From positions 35,952,232 to 36,016,231 of the forward strand of contig OX940862.1 in the NCBI GenBank assembly GCA_954871525.1: a DNA stretch of 64,000 bases, written 5' to 3'. The DNA is from Parietaria judaica (Eukaryota > Streptophyta > Magnoliopsida > Rosales > Urticaceae). Below, one piece after another: positions 35,850-47,059 of the stretch. Each line of letters opens with the position of its first letter. The stretch's first letter is position 1. The translations under genes and the position numbers were made by a program. The notes below the pieces were generated by a model, which was given only the letters and a program-made list of their open reading frames with translations, was not told the DNA's origin and did not search any database.

Positions 35850-36830
35850 CTGGTTGTCGTCGGGTTAGTGTAAAATGACTTGGAGTATGGGCGAAAAAGT
35901 AAATCCAATACTTGGAAATTTCCGGTTTCAATGGATTTACCGGGCCCGCTAGGCTAATTCTTGTGTTAATGCGTATATATCGATTAACTTGAATGCGGCC
36001 CAAGTCTTGATTTTGGGTCGGGCCCGATGTCCGCATGACGGTCAAATCGGGCTTGAAGCTTGATACGCGGTCTTGATAGGCCAAAATCTTCTTTGTATGA
36101 CCTGTCTCCGTTCTTGTAAAAAAAATAGAAAACATGAACTCTTGAGGGGAACAGAGGTGGGGTCCTCTATCGCCCGCTCCGACGCTGAACATTAGTCGAG
36201 TATTTGAATCAGAATTTGAATAAATGAGAAACAAAGGTTTTTTGGCTTCAGAAGAGCTTCCCGATTTTGGAGGGGGTGCCCTCGTATTTATAGAGGGTGA
36301 AAGGTTTGATTTCATGCCTTCAGGGCGCCCGATGCACACCCCAAAGACATGCTTTTGGCTACGGGGCGCGTGGTGCGCCCTGAAGGCATGTTTTTGGCTT
36401 CTGGGCGCGCGACGCACCCTGAAGGCATGTTTTCAAGCCGAGTCGAGCTGACATTTCCCGAGCGAGCCCGGGTTGATTTTCCAATTTGGGCCATTGACGT
36501 TTTGTTGACCTTTTTTTTGACTTTTTGGGTCGAGTCATTGACTTTCATTGACTCTCCCGTTTGACTTTCCGGGCCGAGCCATTGACTTTTGTTGACTTTC
36601 TTGGTTGACTTTTTGGGTAGGGTCGTTGACTTTTGTTGCCTTTCCTAGTTGACTTCGGGTCGGGCCATTGACTATTTTGGTTGAACTTTCCGGGTCGAGT
36701 CAACGTCGATTTAGCGGGCCTTATATTGTATTAGGCTTCTTGTGTGTTTTTTCGGTCTCAGCTTTAATTTTTTCAGGCTCCGAAAAATACGTGTAACACC
36801 TTGCATAAACAAATATTGTATTTTAATTAA
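35850..36830 (-). mobile_element. LTR-like segment, possibly a solo LTR (ends unresolved)
   Basis: Read on the minus strand there is a TATA box (CCTCTATAAATACGAGGG; TATAAATA at 36285-36292). Upstream of it, at 36490-36700, is a run of diverged repeats built on TTGACTTTTTGGGTCGAG. Around 36300-36440 are three imperfect repeats around GGGCGC...GAAGGCATG. A candidate edge, TGTTACACGTAT on the minus strand, is at 36797-36808. The promoter-plus-repeat layout fits an LTR, but no opposite edge or target duplication was found and there is no internal domain. Confidence 0.4.
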
Positions 36831-38654
36831 TATAGAGCAAATGTATACAATTTCCCTATTTTGATTTACTCTTGTTTTCTATTGCATTATGTTGTTCCTT
36901 CTTGTTTTCTTATGCTTTTTTTTTCTGATTTCTTATCAATAACGTTTCTATTTCTTGTGCATCAGAAAAACGCAACCGAGGTGTTGGTACTTGGATACCA
37001 AAGGAATATAAGTTGTCTTCTCGAGATAAGGCTTTTGCGAGAAGGTTCATCGGATTTATCATGCTCTCGCATCTCTCACCCTACACGTGTGCACACTCAT
37101 AAACTTTGGGGACTTGCTTAAATGTTTTTTGTTCAATAAAGTCCGGGGTGTTCCATATATTTTGCCACTGATTGCACTAAAGTCTTGGACCGATCTAGCA
37201 TCGCAGTTTATAAAAATTTGATCAATTTCCATAAAATATATGTCTTAACTTTTAACAATAATTTTCTACTAAAGAAAAAATTAATGTGTACTATAATTTA
37301 AAATATCATAAACCTTATAATACATTATATGATATTTGACGAGGAACTATTATTATGATTCCAATTGAGGGTGCAATTTACCGTAGAAAAGAAAAGTTTG
37401 AGAGGTGATTTGCTATCATTAGTAAATTTCCCGGGAGTTAAAGTTTACAAAACTATGGGGGGATTACCCGCTTAAAATAAAAGTTGGAGGGGCTTTTCAT
37501 TAATGAAATTGAGGGCTTTAACTGCAAAGAAAAAAAGTTGAATGAGTGTGATGGTTATTAACAAAGTTAGAGGGGTTAAAAGTTGTAAGGAATATTTGTA
37601 ATTTAAAAAGGAGGAAGAAATGTCAATTGGCCTTACTAGTTTAGCATAGTTGTGGAGTAGTGATGAGCGTGAATAAAAAACAATGTCAATGTGTTTTTTT
37701 AATGGCAAAGCAATGATTAAAGGAACATTAAAGTAAGATGAGTAAGGTAAGCATTAATATATATATATATATATGAGTTAAGATCTAGTGAGCTCACCTA
37801 GCTACCTATTGTTGGTGGTCCTTCCTAACAAGGATAGGCATCATTTTCATAGATTCTAAAAATTATTTGCTCATTCTCTATAATTTATAACACAACATAT
37901 CTCATTTTCATATGATTTTGTAAGCATGCAATACTCTCTTCTCATTCCAACTGTATTTTTACTAAGGTTTATTTACAAATTTATCATTAATATTACATTC
38001 TAATATAATAAAATATAGTATTTTTACTTATCATATTTTTTTTTCTCTCTCTCATTTGTGATTTTTAATCAAATGATTATGAGACAATGTTGAATTAAAA
38101 CCGAATTATGTTACACCCAAAAGGAGAAGCAAGTATTAAACTGAAAAAGAGATAAATAGAAATCAAACATAATAATTATATTAGATATAATGGTAAAGTA
38201 ATATGGATATTGAACTGTTCATAGCCACACTTTATTATTTCGATTTTGCCTGCTTTTAATTGACTTTTTTTTTACCAACTTAAGTCTTGACACTTATTAA
38301 AATCTTTGACTGAAATGTGTTTTGTCCCTTTGACTGATTTATTATAATTAGTTTTTGAATCATTTATTATTTTTCATTCCCATTGGTGTGTCTCCTTCTT
38401 TTCAATCCTCAATGGAGAATTTCAACTTTATCAACCACTTTTAAATTAGTGTTAATAGCGGCATAAGTACCATTCTCTTTTATTTTTCTCCAAAAATTCA
38501 TCAACTCATTGGTAAAGTTCGTCGGTACCAAAGAAGAGAAAATTTAAAACTGAATGTCAAAGATTTAATGGTACATCCAAAAATATTTGAAACCATTTAA
38601 AAAGTTGATATAATTTTGAAGAGAAGTTAAATAGTAAACATACCAAAGTACAAA
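36831..38654. other. Intergenic, no clear gene
   Basis: AT-rich. A short frame at 36964-37119 reads RNRGVGTWIPKEYKLSSRDK and is more protein-like than its surroundings, but I recognise no family. An (AT)n tract is near 37758-37775. Confidence 0.4.
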
Positions 38655-38663
38655 TATAAAAAA

Positions 38664-40509
38664 GGGATAATAGCGGCACAAGTGGCCAAAGTTAGGCCAA
38701 GTGTGCAAATAAGTGGCCAAACCGATTTAATATCGGCATAAGTAGCTAAAGTTTACCAAACTGTGGACAGTACAAATTCCATCCATTTCATGTCAACGCC
38801 GTTAGCCACGTCATTTCCACAAGTGTTGAGCTTTGGCCACTTATTTGCACACTCAGCCTAACTTTAGCCACTTTTGCCGCTATTATCCCTTATTTTTTGC
38901 GTTCCAAAGTATTTTTTAGGGTTTATCTAGATATTTTTTCTTTTTCTTAAGATTTGACTAAAACTTGATTTCCGAAAGAACTGATTCTGTTTTTTTAAAT
39001 TTAGAATGCTGAATATCACTCTCAATTTTGAAAACATTAAAATGTGTTATCGGTTTCACATGTAATTTACAATCATATGATTTGACATAAAACCTCTATA
39101 TATTTAATTGTTAGGGACCATTATTTTATTTTATTAATATTATTAATTTAATGAAATTTTATTGTACCATGCTTTTATGGACTTAGTCATTTGAAATCAC
39201 CACACATAACTTACGAGAAAAAAAACCATTTTTGTTAACTTTGCGCAAAATGTAGGGATGACTAGTGATTAGTTTAGCCTCTCCATGCTTGGAGGACTTA
39301 CGCTCTGTTTGGTTCACCAGGGTACGGGATAGACAGTACTAACAAATTTTGAGGTTCTCGGCCCTATACAAATTACCTGATCATGATTTAGGGGTCGAAA
39401 TAGAAAAAATAAAAAGAAAACCATCTTACGTAACAAGAAATAGAACAAGAAGGTATTAGTCACTTTCACTAATCTCAAAACTCATATCAAATCATTGATG
39501 CTAGTGTTAAATTTTTTATTTTTTTAAAACTATGGTATCTTGGTGTGCCAAACTATTAACCACGAAGCCTTGGCATTATAGACCGAAAGACTACTTCGTC
39601 CAATAAAATTTCATTTAAATAAATAATCTCAATAAAATAATATTACTAAGTCTCGATTTAGTCCCGGCTCTAACTAACAATGACGAGATTATCATTTTTT
39701 TTTTACAAAGTTTTTAAAACACTACCCATTTTGGTACATTTTAATACACATAATGAGTAATTTTTTTTAAAAATATATTGTGGCTAAATGGGTATTTCCT
39801 TAAAAAAAAAAATCGGGTCTCTAACAATTAAATATATCTCAATAAAATAATATTACAAAGTCTCGATTTTAGCCTCGACTCTAACTAACAATGTTAGGCC
39901 AACATTATTAACGAAATTTTTATTTTGTACAAACGTATTGAAACATACATATTTTAGTTCATTTTAATACACACAATGAGTAATTAAAAAAAAAAACTTG
40001 TGGCTAAATGAGTATTTCGTACTTATTCCTTTAAAAAATCTAATGGTCCCTAACAATTAATTATATAGACGTTTTATGTCAAATCCTATGATCGTAAATT
40101 ACATGTGAAACCGATAACACATTTTAATGTTTTCAAAATTGAAAGTGATATTCAGCGTTCTAAATTTTAAAAACGGAATCAGTTCTTTCGGAAAATTTTT
40201 TACTCAAATCTTAAGAAAAAGAAAAAAAATAACAAAAAATATCTAGATAAACACTAAAAAATACTTTGGAACGCAAAAAATAAGGGATAATAGCGGCAAA
40301 AATGGCTAAAGTTAGGTTGAGTGTGCAAATAAGTGGCCAAAGCTCAACACTTGTGGAAATGACGTGGCTAACGGCGTTGACATGAAATTGATGGAATTTG
40401 TACTGTCCACGGTTTGGTAAACTTTGGCTACTTATGCTGATATTAAATCGGTTTGGCCACTTATTTGCATACTTGGCCTAACTTTGACTACTTTTGCCGC
40501 TATTGTCCC
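38664..40509. mobile_element. Mutator-type foldback element with 457-465-bp inverted arms
   Basis: The 1846-bp element starts GGGATAATAGCGGCACAA and ends TTTTGCCGCTATTGTCCC. It is flanked by a 9-bp duplication with one mismatch, TATAAAAAA/TATAAAAAT (38655-38663, 40510-40518). The inverted arms (38664-39120 and 40045-40509) are unusually long. Each arm holds a 226-bp subunit (38664-38889; 40284-40509) that itself begins and ends with inverted GGGATAATAGCGGC. The centre has a tandem duplication (about 39627-39835 and 39837-40068). There is no transposase. A smaller relative is at 52400-53285. Confidence 0.8.
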
Positions 40510-40518
40510 TATAAAAAT

Positions 40519-41480
40519 AAGTGAATTAGTACCTTCACAAAAATTAAACAATTAGATATTTATGCTACTATTAACTCTAAATTTAAATTGCATCGAAGAA
40601 GGAAATTATATATGATTCAGATACACACGAAGAAGCATACGAAAGCTGAAACAGAATATTAAATTTTGATTCGGTGTTGAGCGTGGTGGAGACACAGTGA
40701 TTGATTTCCTCAGTTCTTGCTTCTCCAATCATGTTCTGTAAAATTATTCCATATATAATCATTTCCCATTTTGGATTCAAAAGTAATACTCTATATATTT
40801 AGAAAGCCCGATCATAATAACTATTTATTTAATTACAAATATAAAATTTACTTGCATCATTTTGGTAGTGATTTGAAAAGCCGATATCTGATCTCTGAGT
40901 GCAAAATCTTTCTCAAAACATCCAACATTATATAGCTTGAAATAACATATTGTGATAGGAAAATATACCCTTCGCTGAAGACTAAAAAGAGAAAACTCAA
41001 AAAGTGAATCTTTTCATCTTTTCACTCTATTATGGCCGAAAATGGCTCTTCTATTGGCCTTTATCGTCCCATCGGTGTAACAACGTATTTCCCCGTCTGG
41101 AGGCTCTCCATCTTCGTCAACTGCTATCGTCTGTGTCACCATAATCGTGTTTGTCTCTTTTGTAGGTTTCTTCGCTTGTTGTTTGATTTGATTTTAACTC
41201 ATGAGAAAATTCGATCTAGACAAAGACATGATCTACCCCGAATTTGAACTCAGTTTGGGATGATATGCTCCCGTAATGGGCGTCATATCTCCCTGAATCA
41301 TATGATATCCTCTTGAATTATCATATGGCTTCATATGACATAAGATGATATTGTCTCATCACGAGACAAATTAAGTTCAAACGAAGTGAATTTCAACTAG
41401 CTTTAAAGAAATTATTAGTAACCCTTCAATTTATTAAAAATTGTAATACACCAAGGCTCTAACTTCTAATGGCCGCTTGA
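40519..41480. other. Intergenic, with a possible ATL gene fragment
   Basis: AT-rich non-coding sequence apart from the RING-H2 ATL-like fragment described separately. Confidence 0.4.
41042..41200 (+). pseudogene. N-terminal fragment resembling ATL-type RING-H2 protein
   Basis: From the ATG at 41042 the frame gives MALLLAFIVPSV, a TAA stop, then QRISPSGGSPSSSTAIVCVT and a hydrophobic helix, IIVFVSFVGFFACCLI, before another stop. A short signal-like start, a Pro/Ser linker and a single membrane helix is how plant ATL ubiquitin ligases begin. No GLD box or RING-H2 finger follows. It looks like a captured or truncated gene start broken by nonsense mutations. Assignment is by architecture only. 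Confidence 0.35.
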
Positions 41481-42338
41481 AAACGAGCCTTGCCCGGAGT
41501 TATACTACGGTCGGTACCAGTTCCAACAGTCGTGCCAATCAAGGTTTAGGTAATTTTGATTACTCATTGATTAATCGGCGCTTTAATCGTTTTATAGGAT
41601 ACTCGATAAGTTATCCGCTGTAATTGTTATCTTTTAATACTTATCGCTTGGTAATCAATCAATTTAGCTATGGATAATTTGGAAACTTGCAATTTTTTCG
41701 TGAAAAAATAGATACTTTGCTACTTAACCGTCAAATTCAAATTTATCATTTGATGTAATTTTAGCATAAATACCACCTTTTTTTTCTTGTTGGTTAACAG
41801 ATCTTATGAATAATATTGCTAAAAATTTATGATTCCATGCTCATTTTCTTGCAAATTTACTAATAATTTAGACATTTTAGGGGATTTTTAAGTGTTGAAT
41901 TTAATGTGAACGATAAGAGTTTGTTTATTTATAATCTATAAAGTTTGGTATTTTACAATCGTTAAAGTGTATTTTTTGGATTTTTATGAATATTAGTATA
42001 GGATTTTTATTATAGGTTTTTTTTCTTTAATATTTCAGATCCTTTAGTTTCTCAAAGTTTTCTGTTAGTGCGGCAAAAGTCCTTAGTTTTGGATTTTTTA
42101 GTTTTTAAGGTATGTTATCACTTTTTCTTTCTGTTTTGAGTTTTCAATGATTAATATCATTACAAAAATATGAATTTTGGGCATTTTATTTTCAGATTTC
42201 TCGATTATATGAAGTTATCACTTTTGGCGGCAAAAGTAATAAAGTTTTGGATCTTAGGAATTTTGAGCTACATTATCAATTTTCTTGTTATTTGCATATG
42301 CTCCTATTTAATTAGATATGAGATTATTTATTAAGTAC

Positions 42339-42420
<82 letters not shown>

Positions 42421-42665
42421 TACATGATTTTATATTATTTTGGACACTATATAAATTTAGTATATATATTCTTAAAAATACTTTATGCCTTATCCTTTGA
42501 TAAATCCATTGATACCGATTAAGCTGTTGATAAGTTCCGATAAGTATCGATAACCTGAATTTTTATATCTTAGTATCGATAAATCCGTTACCAAATGATA
42601 AATATGCGATACTCACGATTAATGGTTATCGGGTTTTTGAACCCGTAACCTCTCGGATAATCCCT
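41481..42665. repeat. GATAA/TTATC-rich repeat, possible hAT-type element
   Basis: Both ends are dense in GATAA/TTATC motifs (41530-41680 and 42480-42660) around an AT-rich middle, the design of the 5354-5838 element. CAAGGTTTAGG near 41543 and TTTTTGAACCCG near 42635 could be inverted ends, but no matching 8-bp duplication was found. A microsatellite lies inside. Confidence 0.4.
42339..42419. repeat. (ATT)n microsatellite
   Basis: About 26 uninterrupted ATT units (79 bp). The poly-leucine open frame across it is an artefact of the repeat. Confidence 0.95.
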
Positions 42666-42968
42666 AAACTCTAAGCATTGATCGGTTCAACATAGTGTAA
42701 CAAGAAAGAGTTTGAAAAAGTTACGGACGTTGCTACGTTGAGGCCCAAAAAATTAATAATAAGTTGATCCTCGTCTCCCAAGAAGAGGAACACAGACCAA
42801 GAACTATTGGTTTGAACTTTGAAGTTCTGAGAGGAACACAAAGCACAAGAGAGAACTCACCTTTCATCGATATCCTTTACTTTAAACTATTTTCATTTCA
42901 TGTCAAGCCAAATAAATGTTATAAAAAATTGTGGTATTATTGTCACCAAATATGTTACAGTAAACAAA

Positions 42969-44858
42969 TCACCAGTAATCCCCACAAGAGCAAATACCAT
43001 CCTCAAAATGGTGAAACCGTTTTCGGTCTCGCACAATGATCCTCCGTCCGTAGATCTTCGAGATCAGCTTTATAGAATCGTGGCAATTTTCACAAACACG
43101 CAGGTTCTTCACGACCCGAAGGGGCGTTCCGGGAGAAGTTGTGATTAATCCAAAGGCAATAGCAATCTTCTCGCTGTGATGCTGCAGCGAGCTGTGTTTT
43201 TCTTCTTCGTTGACGTTGAGAAGCACTTGAGTCGTGTCGGGCCGATAGCCTGCTAGGCTCAACTCGTTTGAAATCTCTGCCAGCTTCGTATGGATCTCTT
43301 CGGATCTCGGGTGAGACTCGTCTTCCACGAGAAACTCGTGGATGAATCCTTCGAACTCGATCCAACTACACCCGGGATCTTTCCTGATATCCATGTTCTT
43401 CATCTTCAATCTCACCTCCGAAACAGATTCCCAATTCCCGGCAGAGGCATACATGTTGGTGAGAGCGACGTAAGATCCGCTATCGTTCGGGACCAATTTC
43501 ATCAGAATCTCTGCGACACGTTTTCCCATCTCTGTGTCTTTTTGCGTTTTGCACGCACCGAGCAATGCCTTCCAAATCACATCATCTGGTTCAACGGGCA
43601 TGTTTAGTATGAGCTCTTCTGCTTCTTTCAAAAGCCCAGCTCGGCCCAAGAGATCAACCATGCAAGAGTAATGCTCGATCCTCGGTTCCAACCCAACGAC
43701 GCTAACCATGTGGTTGAAAAACGACCGTCCCTGTTCGACCAAACCCGCATGGCTACAAGCGCTCAAAATCGCAATATACGTAACATCAGTCGGCACTACC
43801 CCGTTCTCTTCCATCATAGAGAAATAATGAATAGCCTTCTTTGCTCGTCCATGAATCGCAAGACCCCCGATTACGGCGTTCCACGTGATCGCGTTCTCTT
43901 TTGGGAGCGTCTCGAAAACTTGAAGCGCCTTCTCTACACTACCGCACTTGGAATACATATCAACCAAAGCCGACCCGAGAACATCGTTCACACTCATCTT
44001 GTTCCTCTCAGCATACAAATGCACCCACTTCCCGAGCTCGAGCGCACCCAGCCGAGAAACCGCGGGGAGAACGCTCACCAGAGTGACGTAATTAGGCGAC
44101 ACGTCACCGAACAGCATCTCCCGGAACAGCTCCACCGCCTCGACGAAGAGCCCGTTCTGCGCGTACCCCGAGATCAGCGCGTTCCACGACACCACGCTTC
44201 TGTGCGGCATTTTATCGAACAAGAGCCTCGCGGCTCTGAAGTCGCCCACTCTGACGTAGCCGTCGACCATCACGTTCCACAGAACGACGTTGCTCTCCCT
44301 CCTCGCCTCATCGGTCACCCCTTTACTCAGAGTCCTGTAGAACAAGAGACGCGCGTCGTCCATGAGCCCACATATGACGTACATGCGCAGAAGATTGCTG
44401 AGAACGAACTCGTCCCCTTCCAGCTCGCGCTTGACGGCCAAGGCGTGGACTTGCCGGCCCACGTGGGCGCTTCCCGCCTTGGCGCAGGCCTTGAGGACGG
44501 AGGGGAAGGTGAAGCGGTTGGGGCCGGGCATGCGGCGGAAGAGGAGGAGGGCTTCGAAGGGGTCGGCGTCGTCGTGGGGGCTCTCGGCGAGGGCGCGGAT
44601 GAGGGTGTTCCAGGAGAAGCGGTTGGGGCGGCGCATGTGGCGGAAGAGGCGGCGCGCGTAGAGGGTGTCGCGGCGGGGGGAGAGGGCGCAGAAGCGGAGG
44701 AGCTCGGCGGCGGCGAGGGGGTCGTGGACGTGGGCGGTCTTGATGAAGAGGGCGTGGACCTGGTGGAGGTCGCGCATGGTCTTGCAGGTGGAGATCAGGG
44801 GGAACTGCGATGAAGGGTGTGCTGCTGGGTTGCCATGGACTGACACTGTCGAGCTCAT
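42969..44858 (-). CDS. LPA66: PLS-DYW pentatricopeptide repeat protein, LPA66-like
   Basis: Single-exon 629-aa protein that should act in chloroplasts, binding a specific RNA and deaminating C to U. The N-terminal segment is followed by PLS-type PPR repeats from about residue 75 (for example [53 protein letters not shown]), then E1/E2 motifs. The DYW deaminase domain has HSE at 561-563, the zinc pair CENC, and the end [14 protein letters not shown]. All catalytic residues are present. The sequence [20 protein letters not shown], and much of the rest, parallels Arabidopsis At5g48910 (LPA66), required for editing psbF transcripts. The start is the only ATG fitting that N-terminus. Orthology is inferred from recall, not a search. 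Confidence 0.9.
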   Translation of the reverse strand: MSSTVSVHGNPAAHPSSQFPLISTCKTMRDLHQVHALFIKTAHVHDPLAAAELLRFCALSPRRDTLYARRLFRHMRRPNRFSWNTLIRALAESPHDDADPFEALLLFRRMPGPNRFTFPSVLKACAKAGSAHVGRQVHALAVKRELEGDEFVLSNLLRMYVICGLMDDARLLFYRTLSKGVTDEARRESNVVLWNVMVDGYVRVGDFRAARLLFDKMPHRSVVSWNALISGYAQNGLFVEAVELFREMLFGDVSPNYVTLVSVLPAVSRLGALELGKWVHLYAERNKMSVNDVLGSALVDMYSKCGSVEKALQVFETLPKENAITWNAVIGGLAIHGRAKKAIHYFSMMEENGVVPTDVTYIAILSACSHAGLVEQGRSFFNHMVSVVGLEPRIEHYSCMVDLLGRAGLLKEAEELILNMPVEPDDVIWKALLGACKTQKDTEMGKRVAEILMKLVPNDSGSYVALTNMYASAGNWESVSEVRLKMKNMDIRKDPGCSWIEFEGFIHEFLVEDESHPRSEEIHTKLAEISNELSLAGYRPDTTQVLLNVNEEEKHSSLQHHSEKIAIAFGLITTSPGTPLRVVKNLRVCENCHDSIKLISKIYGRRIIVRDRKRFHHFEDGICSCGDYW

Positions 44859-47059
44859 GCTGTGGCTGAGTAGATTATCACCCCACCAGCGATAACGGTT
44901 TTTTAGTAACTAGCTAGAGGTGAAATCTGTATTTTTTGAAAAGTTTTCTTTTATAACTTGGATCTTACTTATCCGTCAATAGTGGATATATCACTGCAAA
45001 ATATATCGATATCGACATTTAAAATCGTGCTTCATATTTATGTTTGTACTCTATGATTTTATTATAATGCGTAACTTATTTTATGTTATGTCGACATTAT
45101 GTTACGAGGTATGACTTTTATGCTCCATGTTTGTGTTTTATTAAATTGGTAATTTAGAAACTATATAAAAATATTATTGAAATACTAAAAGTATTTTCAG
45201 AAATATCCGTCGATATTTTGATCCGCATGTGATATATCCGCAAAATTATGCGATATTCTCGGCAAGCGATATATCTTTTTCTTCAGATTTATCGATCGAC
45301 ATGCCCGACGCCCGTCGGCAAGCGATATATCCGTAAATTAGAGAGTGCGAAACGATATCGATATTTAGAACCTTGATTTGGAGTATTGAAAACCGATATC
45401 GCCATAGGAGAAACAATTCCAATAACCAGAACAGTAACTAACGGTGTTTTAATTCATAAATGTAATTAAACTTTTTAAAAAATGGGACCGGTAATTTCTC
45501 ATTAATCGTCTATAAATCAGCTCATAGCCTCATATCCCTCAAGTTATATGTTTATAAGTATAGTAATCTAAATAAATGTGATCTATACTTTAAAAAATAG
45601 GACCGGTTATATTCCCGTGTATGGTTTTTAATACCTATCTTTGTCCCGGGCAGAGATTTATCCGCTACATGTTTCTTTATCCATATAATAATAATTTTAA
45701 AACCAATATTGGTCATAGATTAAAAAAAAAAAATCTTCCTAAAAAAAATTAGCACTAATCACCTCATAAATTTTTTATCGTTGTTTTTATATGTCTGGGA
45801 TTTTACTTGGATGACGTCGAGGCACAATTCCATCGTAGCCGCTAAGGCTTGTCGGTGCTCCACCACCTTCCTCTCGACATCTTATCTTCTCGCGATTCCA
45901 TCGGCGGCCAAGTGCCTTTAGGTGCGATTGAATGACCACCATAAACGCTCGTATTTCCGTTTGAAAACAAAAAATTCTCTTGTACCAATTTGATATCTGT
46001 CAAAATAGAAATCCAAGAGAAAAACAACCCTTTTGTGTTCCGTGTGATTTTCTTCATAGCTTTTCTGTCAGCTTTCTATGCCCCTACACAACTTGACCGT
46101 TCTTGTGAAACAAACATCATTTCGAATGGTGGTTTCAATTCATACTTGCTTTCAAAAGTATAAGCAAGAAAGAAAAATAATCACATCTCTCTATCGAAAA
46201 CTCGGCACTCGTCGATGATTGTTGATAACATTGCCCAACTCTCTGCTTTAAACAAAGCATTTTTCTATTGCAGTAACTCTTTAATCTTCTCGAACACAAA
46301 GCAAATCAACTTGCATTATTGAAGATCATCTCAACACCCATATATTCTCCAGTCTCTTTAAAAACATAATCACGGAATCTAAACAAATTTTGTGCATCTA
46401 TACAAGTCTGATGATCACTGATGCATAACAGTTTCTTTTTCCTTTTTGACGTAGCCTTTTATTGTTCTACTAGTATCCAAGTCTTTTATCTCATGCACTG
46501 AATGAGCTTTCAATCCCCGACCATAATTCTCAAACCCGACGCAACATATATAAATAAATACGGTCATTATACTCATCTCTTAATCCACCATAAACCTACT
46601 ATACAGTATACATGGTTCTTAAGGCTAACACCTCTAGAATTATGGTAAAGGCACGAAATCATGCCCTTCACCAATGGACCGGAAAAGTTAATAAATAATT
46701 AGTCAAACCGGAAAAGAGCAAGCCGTTAATTCATTAAACTCCAATTTACTCATGCATGTCAATTTTCACATTCTTTAACGAGTATCTAAACTGAAACCAT
46801 GACCAAACAAAAACTTGCAATTTTCAAAATAATAATAAAAAAACAACAACTACCCCACTTGAATGATCTTCATTTATAGATTACCGATAACTTTATTAAT
46901 CTCGATTTTCACCAAGGCTTAAAACACGCGCTAAACAACAATGCCACCACACAAATCGCAGAGCTTGAAGGTATGCGCAGTGGTTTTAGTACAGAAAGCT
47001 ATGCATTGTAAGAGAGATAACTCACGGGTATTCCTGAATGAATAAAGCTAGCTTTGCAA
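44859..47059. other. Intergenic, no gene seen
   Basis: Includes the GATATATC-rich repeat described separately. The remainder (45400-47059) is AT-rich with no coding family recognised. The short minus-strand frame near 45842-46057 is not recognisable. Confidence 0.45.
44980..45380. repeat. GATATATC/GATATCGATA-rich repeat
   Basis: Multiple GATATATCC, CGATATCGATA and CGGCAAGCGATATATC units cluster at both ends (44985-45035 and 45210-45375), with an AT-rich middle. The right edge has GAACCTTG, inverse of the CAAGGTTC start of the 5354-5838 element. No target duplication was identified. Confidence 0.45.

Noticed and set aside
35779..36417. 212-codon open frame on the minus strand
   Set aside because: It crosses the LTR-like promoter and the triplicated GGGCGC repeats. 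The start of its translation is repeat-derived (RSQKHAF units), so no real protein is supported.
38664..38889. 226-bp foldback as an independent MITE
   Set aside because: The right inner boundary lacks a copy of the left 9-bp duplication, while the outer ends of the 1.85-kb unit share one. It is therefore treated as part of the larger element in this locus.
43671..44813. 380-codon open frame on the plus strand
   Set aside because: Antisense to the PPR-DYW gene. Its His/Pro/Glu-biased translation is a by-product of PPR codons.
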